64,000 bases of DNA from Nocardioides insulae DSM 17944 (GCF_000422825.1 NZ_KE383928.1:756930-820929), one strand, 5' to 3'. Shown: positions 7,682 through 18,163, numbered from the stretch's first letter. The notes: generated by a model not told the origin, from the sequence alone. Numbers and translations are program-made.

Positions 7682-8428
7682 ATGACGCAGCCAGATCCCG
7701 GTGCCGCCGGCGGCACCCGCCCCGCCCGCCCGCACCACAAGTTCACCGCCGACGGCCGCCGGATGCGGGAGGTGCTCTCCTACTCCCGCCGGGGGAGCAG
7801 GTTCACCCCCAACCAGCAGGAGGCATGGGACGCGCACCATGAGGGATGGGTGATCCCGGACGAGGCTGTCGAGGCGCCCGACTTCTCCTGGTCGGACTGG
7901 TTCGGTCGGGAGGCGCCGCTGATCGTCGAGATCGGCTCGGGTGTGGGGGAGGCGACCGCCGCCCTGGCCGCGGCCCGGCCCGAGTGCAACGTCTTGGCGC
8001 TGGAGGTGTGGCGCCCCGGGGTGGCAGACACGCTGTGGCGCGTCGCCGAGGCGGGTGCGGACAACGTGCGGATGTGCAGTGTGGATGCGGTCTGGACGAT
8101 GGAACATCTGATCGCGCCGCACAGCATCGAGGAGCTGTGGACCTTCTTCCCCGACCCGTGGCACAAGAAGCGTCACCACAAGCGTCGGCTGGTGGCGCCG
8201 TCCTTCGCCCGGCTCGTCGTGTCCCGGCTGGTGCCGGGTGGCACCTGGCGACTGGCCACCGACTGGGCCGACTACGCCGAGCAGATGGTCGAGGTCCTCG
8301 ACGCCGAGCCCGGACTCACCGGCGGAGTCGTGGACCGGTGGGCCGAGCGACCGGTCACCAAGTTCGAGCGCAAGGGCCTGGCGGCCGACCGCACCATCAC
8401 CGACCTGCGCTACACGACCTCGGCCTGA
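7682..8428 (+). CDS. trmB: tRNA (guanine-N7-)-methyltransferase
   Basis: 248 residues. Methylates N7 of G46 in the variable loop of tRNAs using S-adenosylmethionine, in the cytoplasm. The SAM site is seen as LIVEIGSGVGEATAALA (about 80-96) and VLALEVWRPGVADTLWRV. The family signature LWTFFPDPWHKKRHHKRRLV lies near 150-170 and contains the catalytic Asp region, and LATDWADYAEQM near 195 is also typical. The ATG at 7682 is preceded by GGAG. A longer in-frame start at 7649 falls inside the upstream terminator and is rejected. It is likely transcribed alone. Confidence 0.95.
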   Translation: MTQPDPGAAGGTRPARPHHKFTADGRRMREVLSYSRRGSRFTPNQQEAWDAHHEGWVIPDEAVEAPDFSWSDWFGREAPLIVEIGSGVGEATAALAAARPECNVLALEVWRPGVADTLWRVAEAGADNVRMCSVDAVWTMEHLIAPHSIEELWTFFPDPWHKKRHHKRRLVAPSFARLVVSRLVPGGTWRLATDWADYAEQMVEVLDAEPGLTGGVVDRWAERPVTKFERKGLAADRTITDLRYTTSA

Positions 8429-8595
8429 CCCGACGACGACGTCCTCCGCAGTTCGCCGGAGTCGACCCTGACGGCGCCCGCCCCCCGATCGCCCATGTCA
8501 GGATCTACCCAGATCCGGCGTCGGCAGGTGTCGATCCGGAGATCGGCGCTTCGACCTGTGTACGACTCTGTTCCGAGACAACCCGAGGACGATCC

Positions 8596-9189
8596 ATGCG
8601 CACCCTGATCTACACCGCCTTCGTATCCCTCGACGGCGTCGTCGATTCCCCCGGCGGAGGCCCGACCGAGCCCCACCGGAGCGGAGGCTGGACCCACCGC
8701 GGCATCGAATTCCTACCCGAGGTCTACGAACTGAAGGCCGCGGAGCAGGAGGAGGCAGCGGCGATGCTGCTCGGCCGGACCAGCTACGACGCGTTCAGCA
8801 AGGTGTGGCCCTCGATGGTCGAGGAGTTCGCCGGCTGGAACGCGATGCCCAAGTACGTCGTCTCGACCACCCTCCAGGTGGAGGACCTGGTCGATGGCTG
8901 GGGGGAGATCAGCATCCTGCGAGGTCTCGACGACGTCGCCGCGCTGAAGCAGACCGACGGCGGCCCGATCGTGGTGCAGGGCAGTGCGGCCCTGGCACGC
9001 GGGCTGGCCGACGCCGACCTGATCGACCGCTACCACCTGCTGGTCTTCCCGGTCGTCCTCGGTGCCGGCAAGCGGATGTTCAGCGAGACCGACAAGGACA
9101 AGCACACCCTGGCTCTGCGGGAGAGCCGGGCCTACGCCAACGGCGTGGTCAAGCTGGTCTATGACGTCCAGCACGCCATGACGGAATAG
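8596..9189 (+). CDS. dihydrofolate reductase family protein (RibD C-terminal-like)
   Basis: 197 residues with the RibD_C/DHFR-like fold: MRTLIYTAFVSLDGVVDSPGG at the N-terminus, AAMLLGRTSYDAF (about 53-65), PKYVVSTTL (about 87), GGPIVVQGSAALARGL (about 120) and DRYHLLVFPVVLGAGKRMF (about 140-158), which are the typical NADPH-reductase core motifs. These small standalone proteins are usually annotated as dihydrofolate reductases, but their substrates are mostly unknown. ATG 8596 has GAGGA about 7 bases upstream. It lies 30 bases before a luciferase-like oxidoreductase gene on the same strand. Confidence 0.85.
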   Translation: MRTLIYTAFVSLDGVVDSPGGGPTEPHRSGGWTHRGIEFLPEVYELKAAEQEEAAAMLLGRTSYDAFSKVWPSMVEEFAGWNAMPKYVVSTTLQVEDLVDGWGEISILRGLDDVAALKQTDGGPIVVQGSAALARGLADADLIDRYHLLVFPVVLGAGKRMFSETDKDKHTLALRESRAYANGVVKLVYDVQHAMTE

Positions 9190-9219
9190 CCAGGGCCCGG
9201 CCGGAGGTTGCCGACGGAC

Positions 9220-10050
9220 ATGACCACTACGGATACCTTCGGCACCTACGGCGTCTGGTACGGCGGCCCGCGAGTCGACCCGACCCTCGCCTCGGCCACG
9301 GAGCGACTCGGGTACGGCACCCTGTGGATCGGCGGTTCGCCGCCGGCCGACCTCCGCATCGTCGAGGAGGTGCTCCGGGCCACCGAGCGGATCGTGATCG
9401 CCACCGGGATCGTCAACATCTGGACCGCGGAGCCGGTCGAGGTGGCCGCGTCGTACCGGCGGATCGAGGAGGAGCACCCGGGTCGGTTCGTACTCGGGAT
9501 CGGCTCGGGCCACCAGGAGGCCACGCCGCACCGGGCTCGACCGCTGGCGGCGCTGCGTGACTACCTCGATGTCCTCGATGCCGAGGGGGTGCCGGCGGAC
9601 CGCCGGCTCCTCGCCGCCCTGGGTGACCGGACCCTCGAACTGGCGAAGGAGCGGTCCTTGGGGGCGCATCCCTACCTCACGCTGCCGGACCACACCCGGC
9701 ATGCGCGCGGTGTGCTGGGGGAGGCGTTCCTGGCTCCGGAGCAGAAGATCGTGCTCGCCCCCGACGCGGAGGAGGCCCGGGCGAAGGCGCGCAAGTACCT
9801 CGCGAGGTACTTCGGGCTGAGCAACTACGTGAACGCGTTGATCCGGTTCGGTGTGCCCGCGGCGGACTTCGCCGACGGTGGCTCCGACGCCCTCGTCGAT
9901 GCCTTGGCCGCCAACCCGACCGCCGCCGCGGCGGTCGCCGCCCTGGAGGGGCACCTCCAGGCAGGTGCCGATCACGTTGCCGTGCAGCCCATCGGCTCGG
10001 ACCCGGTGGGCCAGTTGGAGCGGCTCTCCGACGCCCTCCGGCTGGTCTGA
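9220..10050 (+). CDS. LLM-class (F420-type) oxidoreductase
   Basis: 276 residues of the luciferase-like monooxygenase superfamily, a TIM-barrel flavin or coenzyme-F420 oxidoreductase. Visible features are ATERLGYGTLWIGGSPPADL (about 25-45), IVIATGIVNIWTAEP (about 60-75), RFVLGIGSGHQEA (about 90-102) and GADHVAVQPIG near the C-terminus. These fit the actinobacterial F420-dependent TIGR03620-like group. GGAGG at 9203-9207 is 12 bases from ATG 9220; a TTG at 9208 would be too close. The substrate is unknown. It may be co-transcribed with the preceding reductase gene. Confidence 0.82.
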   Translation: MTTTDTFGTYGVWYGGPRVDPTLASATERLGYGTLWIGGSPPADLRIVEEVLRATERIVIATGIVNIWTAEPVEVAASYRRIEEEHPGRFVLGIGSGHQEATPHRARPLAALRDYLDVLDAEGVPADRRLLAALGDRTLELAKERSLGAHPYLTLPDHTRHARGVLGEAFLAPEQKIVLAPDAEEARAKARKYLARYFGLSNYVNALIRFGVPAADFADGGSDALVDALAANPTAAAAVAALEGHLQAGADHVAVQPIGSDPVGQLERLSDALRLV

Positions 10051-10678
10051 TCCGCCGGTCGGGCGACGCGGCGGCTGGGGTACGCCGCCGGCCGGTCGGG
10101 GCCGCACCCTGCGGTGGCTCGACCGCCCGGCGAAGGGCTCCTCGGCCCCGCGGTCCGGGCCCAGCGGAACGCGCGGCCACCATCCCGGCGACCGCGCCGA
10201 CGCTCGGCTCGGCCTCGGGCTTCCGCCCGGATCGCCGTGGCCAGGTCCGCCCCGTGGGGCACCGTCACCACCACGGATCCGACCAGTGCCGAGGGGGAGC
10301 GCCAACGATTTGGACGACACGCCCGGGATCTGCCAAGATGGACAAGTTGCTCCGGCGGGTCTGCCGGGGTGCGGCACACCTTGACTTCTGAATCGCGTCT
10401 CCCTCCCGGGCTGTTTGTCCGCCTGTGGGAAGTGTTCCGAGGTTCAGTGTGCGCCAGCGCCGCCTTCGTGAACGCGAAGGGGAGACCCGATCAGACCTGA
10501 CACACCGTCAGGGCCACGACAACAGGCGAGATCCAGGTCCCGTGTCAGCCGAAACTAGGCGACACGCCCGACCTCGGGGGTCGGAGCCGAGTGGTGGGCA
10601 ACAGGGCGGGACAGACTCAAACCCGAGGACATCCCGGTAAACGCACGCGGCAGCTGACGAGAAGGACGAGAGAGACCT
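10051..10678. other. long intergenic region and leader of the S10 operon
   Basis: 628 bases without a credible gene; ORFs on both strands are low-complexity, Arg/Pro-rich shadows. The second half probably forms the rpsJ leader RNA. Small hairpins include CCTTCG/CGAAGG near 10462-10479, CCTGAC/GTCAGG near 10495-10511, and CCGACC/GGTCGG near 10569. A promoter candidate lies at 10310. The lower G+C of 10380-10680 relative to the preceding DNA fits an untranslated leader. Confidence 0.5.
10310..10339 (+). promoter_or_regulatory. candidate promoter of the S10 ribosomal operon
   Basis: TTGGAC (10310-10315) and CAAGAT (10334-10339) have an 18-base spacer, about 340 bases before rpsJ. This implies a long structured leader. 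Identified by eye. Confidence 0.35.
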
Positions 10679-10987
10679 ATGGCGGGACAGAAGATCCGCA
10701 TCAGGCTCAAGGCCTATGACCACGAGGTGATCGACACCTCGGCGCGCAAGATCGTGGACACCGTCACCCGTACGGGTGCCAAGGTCGCCGGCCCCGTGCC
10801 GCTGCCGACCGAGAAGAACGTGTACTGCGTCATCCGCTCGCCCCACAAGTACAAGGACTCCCGCGAGCACTTCGAGATGCGCACGCACAAGCGCCTCATC
10901 GACATCATCGACCCCACCCCGAAGACCGTCGACTCCCTCATGCGGCTCGACCTGCCGGCCGGTGTCGACATCGAGATCAAGCTCTGA
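10679..10987 (+). CDS. rpsJ: 30S ribosomal protein S10
   Basis: 102 residues, full family length. It is an S10 protein of the 30S head, which also acts as NusE in transcription antitermination and NusG coupling. Signatures are [19 protein letters not shown] at the N-terminus and [20 protein letters not shown] (about 58-77). It is the first gene of the S10 operon; ATG 10679 follows a purine-rich GAAGGACGAGAGAG tract. It is preceded by a leader of about 340 bases and followed after 11 bases by rplC. Confidence 0.98.
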   Translation: MAGQKIRIRLKAYDHEVIDTSARKIVDTVTRTGAKVAGPVPLPTEKNVYCVIRSPHKYKDSREHFEMRTHKRLIDIIDPTPKTVDSLMRLDLPAGVDIEIKL

Positions 10988-10998
10988 GGTCTGAAGTA

Positions 10999-11670
10999 AT
11001 GACGATCGAACGCAACGTGAAGGGGCTGCTGGGCACCAAGCTCGGCATGACCCAGCTGTGGGACGACAACAACCGGATCGTCCCGGTGACCGTGATCGCC
11101 GCGAACACCAACGTGATCACCCAGATCCGCCAGCCCGAGACCGACGGCTACAACGCCATCCAGATCGGCTTCGGCGAGATCGAGGCACGCAAGGTGAACA
11201 AGCCGCAGAGCGGTCAGTTCACCAAGGCCGGCACCACGCCGCGCCGCCACTTGACCGAGATCCGCACCGCTGACGCGGCGAGCTACACCCTGGGCCAGGA
11301 GATCTCCGTCGACACCTTCGCCGCTGGCGAGGTCATCGACGTCTCCGGCACCACCAAGGGCAAGGGCTTCGCCGGCACGATGAAGCGGCACGGCTTCGCC
11401 GGTGTGTCCGCCTCGCACGGCGCGCACCGCAACCACCGCAAGCCCGGCTCGATCGGCGCCTGCGCCACCCCGGGCCGCGTGTTCAAGGGTGTCCGCATGG
11501 CCGGCCGGATGGGTACCGACAACGTCACCACCCAGAACGTCACCGTGCACGCCGTGGACGCCGAGAAGGGCCTGATCCTGCTCAAGGGCGCCGTCCCCGG
11601 CCCCAAGGGTGGCCTCATCCTGCTCCGCAGCGCCGCGAAGCTGAACCCGACTTCTGGCAAGGAGGCCTGA
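10999..11670 (+). CDS. rplC: 50S ribosomal protein L3
   Basis: 223 residues. An early-assembly 23S rRNA-binding protein whose extended loop approaches the peptidyl-transferase centre. Signatures are [13 protein letters not shown] (about 9-21), [14 protein letters not shown] (about 122) and [21 protein letters not shown] (about 138-158). It has its own ATG. The next gene, rplD, starts one base after its stop. Confidence 0.98.
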   Translation: MTIERNVKGLLGTKLGMTQLWDDNNRIVPVTVIAANTNVITQIRQPETDGYNAIQIGFGEIEARKVNKPQSGQFTKAGTTPRRHLTEIRTADAASYTLGQEISVDTFAAGEVIDVSGTTKGKGFAGTMKRHGFAGVSASHGAHRNHRKPGSIGACATPGRVFKGVRMAGRMGTDNVTTQNVTVHAVDAEKGLILLKGAVPGPKGGLILLRSAAKLNPTSGKEA

Positions 11671-11671
11671 C

Positions 11672-12301
11672 ATGGCTCTCGAGACCGTCAAGGTCGACCT
11701 GCCCGCCGCGATCTTCGGCGCGGACGTCAACGTCCCGCTCATCCACCAGGTCGTCGTCGCGCAGCAGGCCGCCGCCCGTCAGGGCACGCACGCCACCAAG
11801 ACCCGCGGCGAGGTTCGCGGCGGTGGCAAGAAGCCCTACAAGCAGAAGGGCACCGGCCGCGCCCGTCAGGGTTCGACCCGCGCGCCCCAGTTCGCCGGTG
11901 GTGGCGTGGTGCACGGCCCGCAGCCGCGCAGCTACGACCAGCGGACCCCCAAGAAGATGAAGGCCGCCGCCCTGCGCGGTGCCCTCTCCGACCGCGCCCG
12001 CGCCGACCGCGTCCACGTGGTTGCGGGCTTCGGCATCGAGGAGAAGCCGTCGACCAAGGCCGCCCTCGCCGGGCTGGCCGCGCTGACCGACCGCAACAAG
12101 TTCCTCGTCGTGCTCGAGCGCAACGACAGCCTCACCTGGCTCTCGCTGCGCAACGCCGCCGAGGTCCACATCGTGGCCGTCGACCAGCTCAACACCTACG
12201 ACGTGCTGGCTTCCGACGACGTGGTCTTCACCCAGGGCGCCTACGACGCGCTGATCGACCGCTACCGCGGCGCCACGACCAGCGAGGAGGCTGCCCAGTG
12301 A
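11672..12301 (+). CDS. rplD: 50S ribosomal protein L4
   Basis: 209 residues. Lines the polypeptide exit tunnel through the basic extended loop at about residues 45-95 ([16 protein letters not shown], then [13 protein letters not shown]). In some bacteria L4 also represses its own operon. The last four bases overlap the GTG start of rplW, indicating translational coupling. Confidence 0.98.
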   Translation: MALETVKVDLPAAIFGADVNVPLIHQVVVAQQAAARQGTHATKTRGEVRGGGKKPYKQKGTGRARQGSTRAPQFAGGGVVHGPQPRSYDQRTPKKMKAAALRGALSDRARADRVHVVAGFGIEEKPSTKAALAGLAALTDRNKFLVVLERNDSLTWLSLRNAAEVHIVAVDQLNTYDVLASDDVVFTQGAYDALIDRYRGATTSEEAAQ

Positions 12302-12600
12302 GCACCCTGCACAAGGACCACCGCGATGTCCTGATCGCCCCCGTGGTGTCGGAGAAGAGCTACGGCCTCCTCGACGCCAACAAGTACACCTTCATCGTCC
12401 GTCCGGACGCGAACAAGACCGAGATCAAGATCGCGGTCGAGAAGGTGTTCAACGTCAAGGTCACCTCGGTCAACACGCTGAACCGCCCGGGCAAGACGCG
12501 CCGTACCCGCAACGGGCTCGGCAAGCGCAAGGACACCAAGCGCGCCATCGTCAGCCTGGCCGACGGCCACCGCATCGACATCTTCTCCGGCACGGCCTGA
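12298..12600 (+). CDS. rplW: 50S ribosomal protein L23
   Basis: 100 residues. Sits at the tunnel exit, where trigger factor and SRP dock. Signatures are [24 protein letters not shown] (about 10-33) and [18 protein letters not shown] (about 52-69). The start is GTG 12298, overlapping the rplD stop. It is 25 bases from rplB. Confidence 0.97.
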   Translation: MSTLHKDHRDVLIAPVVSEKSYGLLDANKYTFIVRPDANKTEIKIAVEKVFNVKVTSVNTLNRPGKTRRTRNGLGKRKDTKRAIVSLADGHRIDIFSGTA

Positions 12601-12625
12601 GGCTGCGGAAAGAAGGACTGAACAC

Positions 12626-13462
<837 letters not shown>

Positions 13463-13467
13463 CCAAG

Positions 13468-13749
13468 ATGCCTCGCAGCCTGAAGAAGGGTCCCTTCGTC
13501 GACGACCACCTGCAGAAGAAGGTGGACGCGGAGAACGAGAAGGGCAGCCACAACGTCATCAAGACCTGGTCGCGCCGGTCGATGATCGTGCCGACGATGA
13601 TCGGGCACACCATCGCCGTCCACGACGGTCGCAAGCATGTCCCGGTGTTCGTGACCGACTCCATGGTCGGCCACAAGCTCGGCGAGTTTGCCCCGACCCG
13701 CACGTTCAAGGGTCACGTGAAGGACGACCGGAAGGGTCGCCGCCGCTGA
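13468..13749 (+). CDS. rpsS: 30S ribosomal protein S19
   Basis: 93 residues, a 30S head protein that contacts S13 and the A-site finger. Signatures are [15 protein letters not shown] and [21 protein letters not shown] (about 32-52). It starts 5 bases after rplB. A 37-base gap to rplV contains a GGAGAGAACG ribosome binding site. Confidence 0.98.
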   Translation: MPRSLKKGPFVDDHLQKKVDAENEKGSHNVIKTWSRRSMIVPTMIGHTIAVHDGRKHVPVFVTDSMVGHKLGEFAPTRTFKGHVKDDRKGRRR

Positions 13750-13786
13750 CGCGGGGGCGACCGAGGAACTGGAGAGAACGAGCATT

Positions 13787-14212
13787 ATGAGCGTTACTGA
13801 GCGCCGGCGCACGAGCGCCCGCCGCGAGTCGCTGCTCGGCGACCAGCCGGGTGCCTTCGCGAGTGCCCGCTACGCGCGGATCACCCCGCTGAAGGCCCGC
13901 CGGGTCGTCGACCTGGTCCGAGGCCTCCCCGTCGACGAGGCGCTGTCCCTGTTGCAGTTCGCGCCGCAGGCAGCCTCTGAGACCGTCTACAAGGTGCTGG
14001 AGAGCGCCATCGCCAACGCCGAGACCACTGAGGGTCTCGACCGCGGCGACCTGGTCATCTCCGTCGCCCAGGTCGACGAGGGGCCGACGATGAAGCGGTG
14101 GCGTCCGCGTGCCCAGGGCCGTGCCACCCGCATCAACAAGCGCACCAGCCACATCACGCTGGCGGTCCAGCCGGCTGACGTGGTCGTCGAGAAGAAGGGA
14201 CGGAAGGCCTGA
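13787..14212 (+). CDS. rplV: 50S ribosomal protein L22
   Basis: 141 residues. Its long beta-hairpin (about 95-120, [20 protein letters not shown]) reaches into the exit tunnel where macrolides bind. It has an actinobacterial N-terminal extension ([18 protein letters not shown]) before the conserved [20 protein letters not shown]. The final base of its stop is the first base of the rpsC ATG (TGATG). Confidence 0.97.
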   Translation: MSVTERRRTSARRESLLGDQPGAFASARYARITPLKARRVVDLVRGLPVDEALSLLQFAPQAASETVYKVLESAIANAETTEGLDRGDLVISVAQVDEGPTMKRWRPRAQGRATRINKRTSHITLAVQPADVVVEKKGRKA

Positions 14213-15030
14213 TGGGCCAGAAGATCAACCCGAACGGCTTCCGACTCGGCATCTCGACGGACCACAAGTCCCGTTGGTACGCCGACAAGCTGTACAAGGC
14301 CTACGTCGGCGAAGACGTCGCGATCCGCAAGCTGCTCAGCAAGGGCATGGAGCGGGCCGGCATCTCCAAGGTGGAGATCGAGCGCACCCGTGACCGGGTC
14401 CGCGTCGACATCCACACCGCCCGCCCGGGCATCGTCATCGGTCGCCGCGGCGCCGAGGCCGACCGCATCCGTGGCGAGCTGGAGAAGCTCACCGGCAAGC
14501 AGGTCCAGCTGAACATCCTCGAGGTCAAGAACCCCGAGGTCGACGCTCAGCTGGTCGCGCAGGGTGTGGCCGAGCAGCTCGCCGGCCGTGTGCAGTTCCG
14601 TCGCGCGATGAAGAAGGCCCAGCAGTCCACCATGCGTGCCGGCGCCAAGGGCGTCCGCATCCAGGTGTCGGGCCGACTCAACGGCGCGGAGATGTCGCGG
14701 ACCGAGTTCTACCGCGAGGGCCGCGTGCCGCTGCACACCCTCCGGGCCGACATCGACTACGGCTTCTACGAGGCCCGTACGACCTTCGGCCGGATCGGCG
14801 TGAAGGTCTGGATCTACAAGGGTGAGGTGTCCGGCTCGCGTGCCGAGCGCCAGGCCCAGGCTGCAGCCCGCGCCGGTGTCCCCGGCCGCGGTGGCCGCGC
14901 GCGCGGCGACCGCCCGGGCCGTGGCTCGCGTCCGAGCCGTTCCCAGCGGAACGTCGAGGGTGCTCCCGCCATCGAGGCGCCGGCTGCCGCTGAGGCTCCC
15001 GCCGCCGAGACCACTCCCCAGGAGGGCTGA
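14212..15030 (+). CDS. rpsC: 30S ribosomal protein S3
   Basis: 272 residues. Part of the mRNA entry channel and helicase activity of the 30S subunit. Visible are [14 protein letters not shown] at the N-terminus, the KH-domain loop [16 protein letters not shown] (about 79-94) and the C-terminal core [16 protein letters not shown] (about 173-188). It ends in an Arg/Gly-rich then Ala/Pro/Glu-rich tail (from about 218), typical of actinobacteria. Translationally coupled to rplV. Confidence 0.98.
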   Translation: MGQKINPNGFRLGISTDHKSRWYADKLYKAYVGEDVAIRKLLSKGMERAGISKVEIERTRDRVRVDIHTARPGIVIGRRGAEADRIRGELEKLTGKQVQLNILEVKNPEVDAQLVAQGVAEQLAGRVQFRRAMKKAQQSTMRAGAKGVRIQVSGRLNGAEMSRTEFYREGRVPLHTLRADIDYGFYEARTTFGRIGVKVWIYKGEVSGSRAERQAQAAARAGVPGRGGRARGDRPGRGSRPSRSQRNVEGAPAIEAPAAAEAPAAETTPQEG

Positions 15031-15035
15031 CCGCC

Positions 15036-15455
15036 ATGCTGATGCCCCGTCGCGTCAAGCACCGCAAGCAGCACCACCCCAAGCGCACCGGCGTGGCCAA
15101 GGGTGGCACCAAGCTGGCCTTCGGTGACTACGGCATCCAGGCCCTCGACAGTCACTACGTGACGAACCGCCAGATCGAGGCCGCTCGTATCGCCATGACC
15201 CGCCACATCAAGCGTGGCGGCAAGGTCTGGATCAACATCTACCCGGACCGCCCGCTGACCAAGAAGCCCGCCGAGACCCGGATGGGTTCCGGTAAGGGTT
15301 CGCCCGAGTGGTGGGTCGCCAACGTCAAGGCCGGCCGTGTCATGTTCGAACTGTCCGGTGTCTCGGAGGAAGTCGCCCGCGAGGCCATGCGCCGCGCGAT
15401 GCACAAGCTCCCGATGAAGTGCCGGTTCATCTCGCGAGAGGCGGGTGAATTCTGA
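15036..15455 (+). CDS. rplP: 50S ribosomal protein L16
   Basis: 139 residues. Organises the A-site/peptidyl-transferase region of the 50S subunit. Signatures are [17 protein letters not shown] and [20 protein letters not shown] (about 86-105). ATG 15036 is 5 bases after rpsC. The stop overlaps the rpmC start by one base. Confidence 0.98.
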   Translation: MLMPRRVKHRKQHHPKRTGVAKGGTKLAFGDYGIQALDSHYVTNRQIEAARIAMTRHIKRGGKVWINIYPDRPLTKKPAETRMGSGKGSPEWWVANVKAGRVMFELSGVSEEVAREAMRRAMHKLPMKCRFISREAGEF

Positions 15456-15697
15456 TGAGCGCCCTGAAGGCTCACGAGCTCGACGAGCTCAACGACGTGG
15501 ACCTCGAGGTCAAGCTGCGCGAGGCCAAGGAAGAGCTGTTCAACCTGCGCTTCCAGGCCGCCACCGGTCAGCTGGAGAGCCACGGCCGTCTCCGCACGGT
15601 CAAGAAGGACATCGCCCGGATCTACACCGTGGTGCGTGAGCGCGAGCTCGGCATCCGGACCGCCCCGGGTGCAAGCAACGAGGATGGTGCCGCATGA
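15455..15697 (+). CDS. rpmC: 50S ribosomal protein L29
   Basis: 80 residues. A small helical protein at the tunnel exit beside L23. Signatures are [20 protein letters not shown] and [20 protein letters not shown] (about 27-46). The start overlaps the rplP stop by one base and the end overlaps rpsQ by four (ATGA). Confidence 0.97.
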   Translation: MSALKAHELDELNDVDLEVKLREAKEELFNLRFQAATGQLESHGRLRTVKKDIARIYTVVRERELGIRTAPGASNEDGAA

Positions 15698-15969
15698 GCG
15701 AGCAGACCGCGCCCGAGAACCGCAACGCCCGCAAGACCATGCAGGGCCTGGTCGTCAGCGACAAGATGGACAAGACCGTCGTCGTCTCCGTCGAGGACCG
15801 CGTCAAGCACGCCCTGTACGGCAAGGTCATGCGCCGTACGAGCAAGCTGAAGGCCCACGACGAGCAGAACGAGTGCGGTATCGGTGACCGGGTCCTCCTG
15901 ATGGAGACCCGTCCGCTGTCGGCCACCAAGCGCTGGCGCGTCATCGAGATCCTCGAGAAGGCGAAGTGA
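15694..15969 (+). CDS. rpsQ: 30S ribosomal protein S17
   Basis: 91 residues. A primary 16S rRNA-binding protein. Signatures are [20 protein letters not shown] (about 17-36) and [20 protein letters not shown] (about 65-84). It is the last gene of the S10 operon. A 184-base gap with a strong hairpin separates it from rplN. Confidence 0.97.
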   Translation: MSEQTAPENRNARKTMQGLVVSDKMDKTVVVSVEDRVKHALYGKVMRRTSKLKAHDEQNECGIGDRVLLMETRPLSATKRWRVIEILEKAK

Positions 15970-16044
15970 GGTCGCGGCGCCCGGCTACCGCCTCGGCGCC
16001 GCGTCCCTACCTCGCGGCATCGCCGCGGAATTGACCCCTGGGGG

Positions 16045-16075
16045 CAGGCCCAGCGACCATAGATCGCTGGGCCTG
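16045..16075 (+). terminator. hairpin between the S10 and spc operons
   Basis: A perfect 12-bp stem (16045-16056 with 16064-16075), loop CCATAGA, lies in the 184-base rpsQ-rplN gap. It has no T run, so it may be a terminator, an attenuator or an RNA-processing site. Confidence 0.65.
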
Positions 16076-16153
16076 TCGCCCGCAATCCCTATCAGTTCGG
16101 CCAGGCTCACCCGGCAACGCACCGGATGAGAACCGGCTCGACAAGGAGAAACA

Positions 16154-16522
16154 ATGATCCAGCAGGAGTCGCGACTCAAGGTCGCCGACAACACGGGTGC
16201 CAAGGAGATCCTGTGCATCCGCGTTCTCGGTGGCTCGGGTCGTCGCTACGCCGGCATCGGCGACACCATCGTCGCCACCGTGAAGGACGCGATCCCCGGT
16301 GGCAACGTCAAGAAGGGTGACGTCGTCAAGGCCGTCGTCGTGCGCACGGTGAAGGAGCGTCGTCGTCCCGACGGCTCCTACATCCGCTTCGACGAGAACG
16401 CCGCCGTGATTCTCAAGAATGACGGTGAGCCCCGTGGTACCCGCATCTTCGGCCCGGTCGGTCGTGAGCTGCGCGAGAAGAAGTTCATGAGGATCATCTC
16501 GCTGGCTCCGGAGGTGCTGTGA
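16154..16522 (+). CDS. rplN: 50S ribosomal protein L14
   Basis: 122 residues, exact family length. A 50S interface protein contacting L19 and 16S h14. Signatures are [20 protein letters not shown] and AVIVLKND-like [20 protein letters not shown] (about 88-107). It is the first gene of the spc operon; ATG 16154 follows AAGGAGAAAC. Confidence 0.98.
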   Translation: MIQQESRLKVADNTGAKEILCIRVLGGSGRRYAGIGDTIVATVKDAIPGGNVKKGDVVKAVVVRTVKERRRPDGSYIRFDENAAVILKNDGEPRGTRIFGPVGRELREKKFMRIISLAPEVL

Positions 16523-16524
16523 GC

Positions 16525-16881
16525 ATGGCTAAGAGCCTGAACATCAAGAAGGGCGACACCGTCAAGGTGATCGCAGGCAAGGACAAGGGCGCCGAGGGCA
16601 AGGTCATCGCCGTTCTCCGTGAGGAGGAGCGCGTGATCGTCGAAGGTGTCAACCGCATCAAGAAGCACACCAAGGTGGACACGCAGGGTCGTGGCAACAC
16701 CGGTGGGATCATCACCACCGAGGCCCCGATCCACGTCTCCAACGTCATGCTCCTCGAGGGCGACGGCGTGACCCGGGTGGGCTACCGCCGCGAGCAGGTC
16801 CAGAAGCGTCGTCCCGACGGTTCGACCTACCCCGCGGAGCGCAGCGTTCGCATCTCGCGCAAGACCGGCAAGGACATCTGA
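16525..16881 (+). CDS. rplX: 50S ribosomal protein L24
   Basis: 118 residues from ATG 16525 ([10 protein letters not shown]). This start has GGAGG 10 bases upstream and is preferred over GTG 16519, only 4 bases from the same motif. An assembly-initiator protein with the KOW motif [20 protein letters not shown] (about 8-27). The stop overlaps the rplE ATG by one base. Confidence 0.96.
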   Translation: MAKSLNIKKGDTVKVIAGKDKGAEGKVIAVLREEERVIVEGVNRIKKHTKVDTQGRGNTGGIITTEAPIHVSNVMLLEGDGVTRVGYRREQVQKRRPDGSTYPAERSVRISRKTGKDI

Positions 16882-17450
16882 TGACCGAGACCCAGACCGC
16901 GGCCACCATGCCGCGACTCAAGACCAAGTACCGCGAGGAGATCGCTCCCGCGCTGCAGGCCGAGTTCGGTATCGAGAACGTCATGCAGATCCCCGGGCTG
17001 ACCAAGATCGTGGTCAACATGGGTGTCGGCGAGGCGGCCCGCGACTCGAAGCTGATCGAGGGTGCGGTCAAGGACCTCACCGCGATCACCGGCCAGAAGC
17101 CGCTCATCAACCGGGCGAAGAAGTCCATCGCGCAGTTCAAGCTGCGTGAGGGCATGCCGATCGGCGCGCACACCACGCTGCGTGGCGACCGCATGTGGGA
17201 GTTCCTCGACCGGCTCCTGACGCTCGCCCTGCCGCGTATCCGCGACTTCCGCGGCCTGAACGGCAAGCAGTTCGACGGGAACGGCAACTACACCTTCGGT
17301 CTCACCGAGCAGGTCATGTTCCACGAGATCGACCAGGACAAGATCGACCGGGTCCGCGGCATGGACATCACCCTGGTGACCACTGCGACCAACGACGACC
17401 AGGGTCGGGCGCTGCTGAAGGCCCTCGGCTTCCCGTTCAAGGAGAACTGA
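16881..17450 (+). CDS. rplE: 50S ribosomal protein L5
   Basis: 189 residues. Binds 5S rRNA in the central protuberance and contacts P-site tRNA. Signatures are [19 protein letters not shown] (about 34-52) and [21 protein letters not shown] (about 117-137). A short actinobacterial N-terminal extension ([10 protein letters not shown]) is present. rpsN follows one base later. Confidence 0.98.
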   Translation: MTETQTAATMPRLKTKYREEIAPALQAEFGIENVMQIPGLTKIVVNMGVGEAARDSKLIEGAVKDLTAITGQKPLINRAKKSIAQFKLREGMPIGAHTTLRGDRMWEFLDRLLTLALPRIRDFRGLNGKQFDGNGNYTFGLTEQVMFHEIDQDKIDRVRGMDITLVTTATNDDQGRALLKALGFPFKEN

Positions 17451-17451
17451 C

Positions 17452-17637
17452 ATGGCGAAGACCGCGCTCAAGGTCAAGGCCGCCCGCAAGCCGAAGTTCG
17501 CTGTCCGCGGCTACACCCGCTGCCAGCGCTGCGGCCGCCCGAAGGCCGTCTTCCGCAAGTTCGGCCTTTGCCGGATCTGCCTGCGGGAGATGGCACACCG
17601 CGGCGAGCTGCCGGGCGTGACCAAGTCCTCTTGGTGA
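17452..17637 (+). CDS. rpsZ: 30S ribosomal protein S14, zinc-binding (type Z)
   Basis: 61 residues, the short C+ form of S14. Two CxxC pairs (CQRC near 24-27 and CRIC near 40-43) form a zinc ribbon. Zinc-starved bacteria often replace this form with a zinc-free S14 paralogue, not seen in this window. A 91-base gap with no clear hairpin separates it from rpsH. Confidence 0.97.
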   Translation: MAKTALKVKAARKPKFAVRGYTRCQRCGRPKAVFRKFGLCRICLREMAHRGELPGVTKSSW

Positions 17638-17728
17638 CCGAAGTTCCTTCCATCAACGTAAACGAGTCGCTACAGGTCGCGCCTGAGATGCAGATGCGAA
17701 ACCGGAGTGGAGAAAGGGCCTCACGGCC

Positions 17729-18136
17729 ATGACGATGACTGACCCGATCGCAGACATGCTTACACGTCTGCGTAACGCCAACCAGGCGTACCACGACGCG
17801 GTGTCCATGCCTTACAGCAAGATCAAGGCCGGCGTCGCGGAGATCCTGCAGCAGGAGGGGTACATCACCTCCTTCGAGGTGCTCGAGCCCGCCGAGGGGC
17901 AGGTCGGCAAGCAGCTGACCATCACCCTCAAGTACGGCCGCAACCGGGAGCGCTCGATCGCCGGCGTACGCCGCATCAGCAAGCCCGGCCTGCGCGTGTA
18001 CGCCAAGGCGACCGGGCTGCCCAAGGTGCTCGGCGGCCTGGGTGTCGCGATCATCTCGACCAGCCAGGGTCTGCTGACCGACCGCCAGGCGAACCAGAAG
18101 GGCGTGGGTGGGGAAGTCCTCGCCTACGTCTGGTGA
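17729..18136 (+). CDS. rpsH: 30S ribosomal protein S8
   Basis: 135 residues. A 16S rRNA-binding assembly protein; in other bacteria it also represses the spc operon. Signatures are [20 protein letters not shown] and the C-terminal [19 protein letters not shown] (about 104-122). ATG 17729 was used; ATG 17735 is two codons later and equally possible. Confidence 0.98.
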   Translation: MTMTDPIADMLTRLRNANQAYHDAVSMPYSKIKAGVAEILQQEGYITSFEVLEPAEGQVGKQLTITLKYGRNRERSIAGVRRISKPGLRVYAKATGLPKVLGGLGVAIISTSQGLLTDRQANQKGVGGEVLAYVW

Positions 18137-18163
18137 CCAGAGACCGAGATAGGAGTTAGAAGC

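Noticed and set aside
10114-10500. Possible small gene in the rpsJ upstream region
   Set aside because: Arg/Pro/Ser-rich translation in every frame, no ribosome binding site, no family resemblance; more likely untranslated leader.
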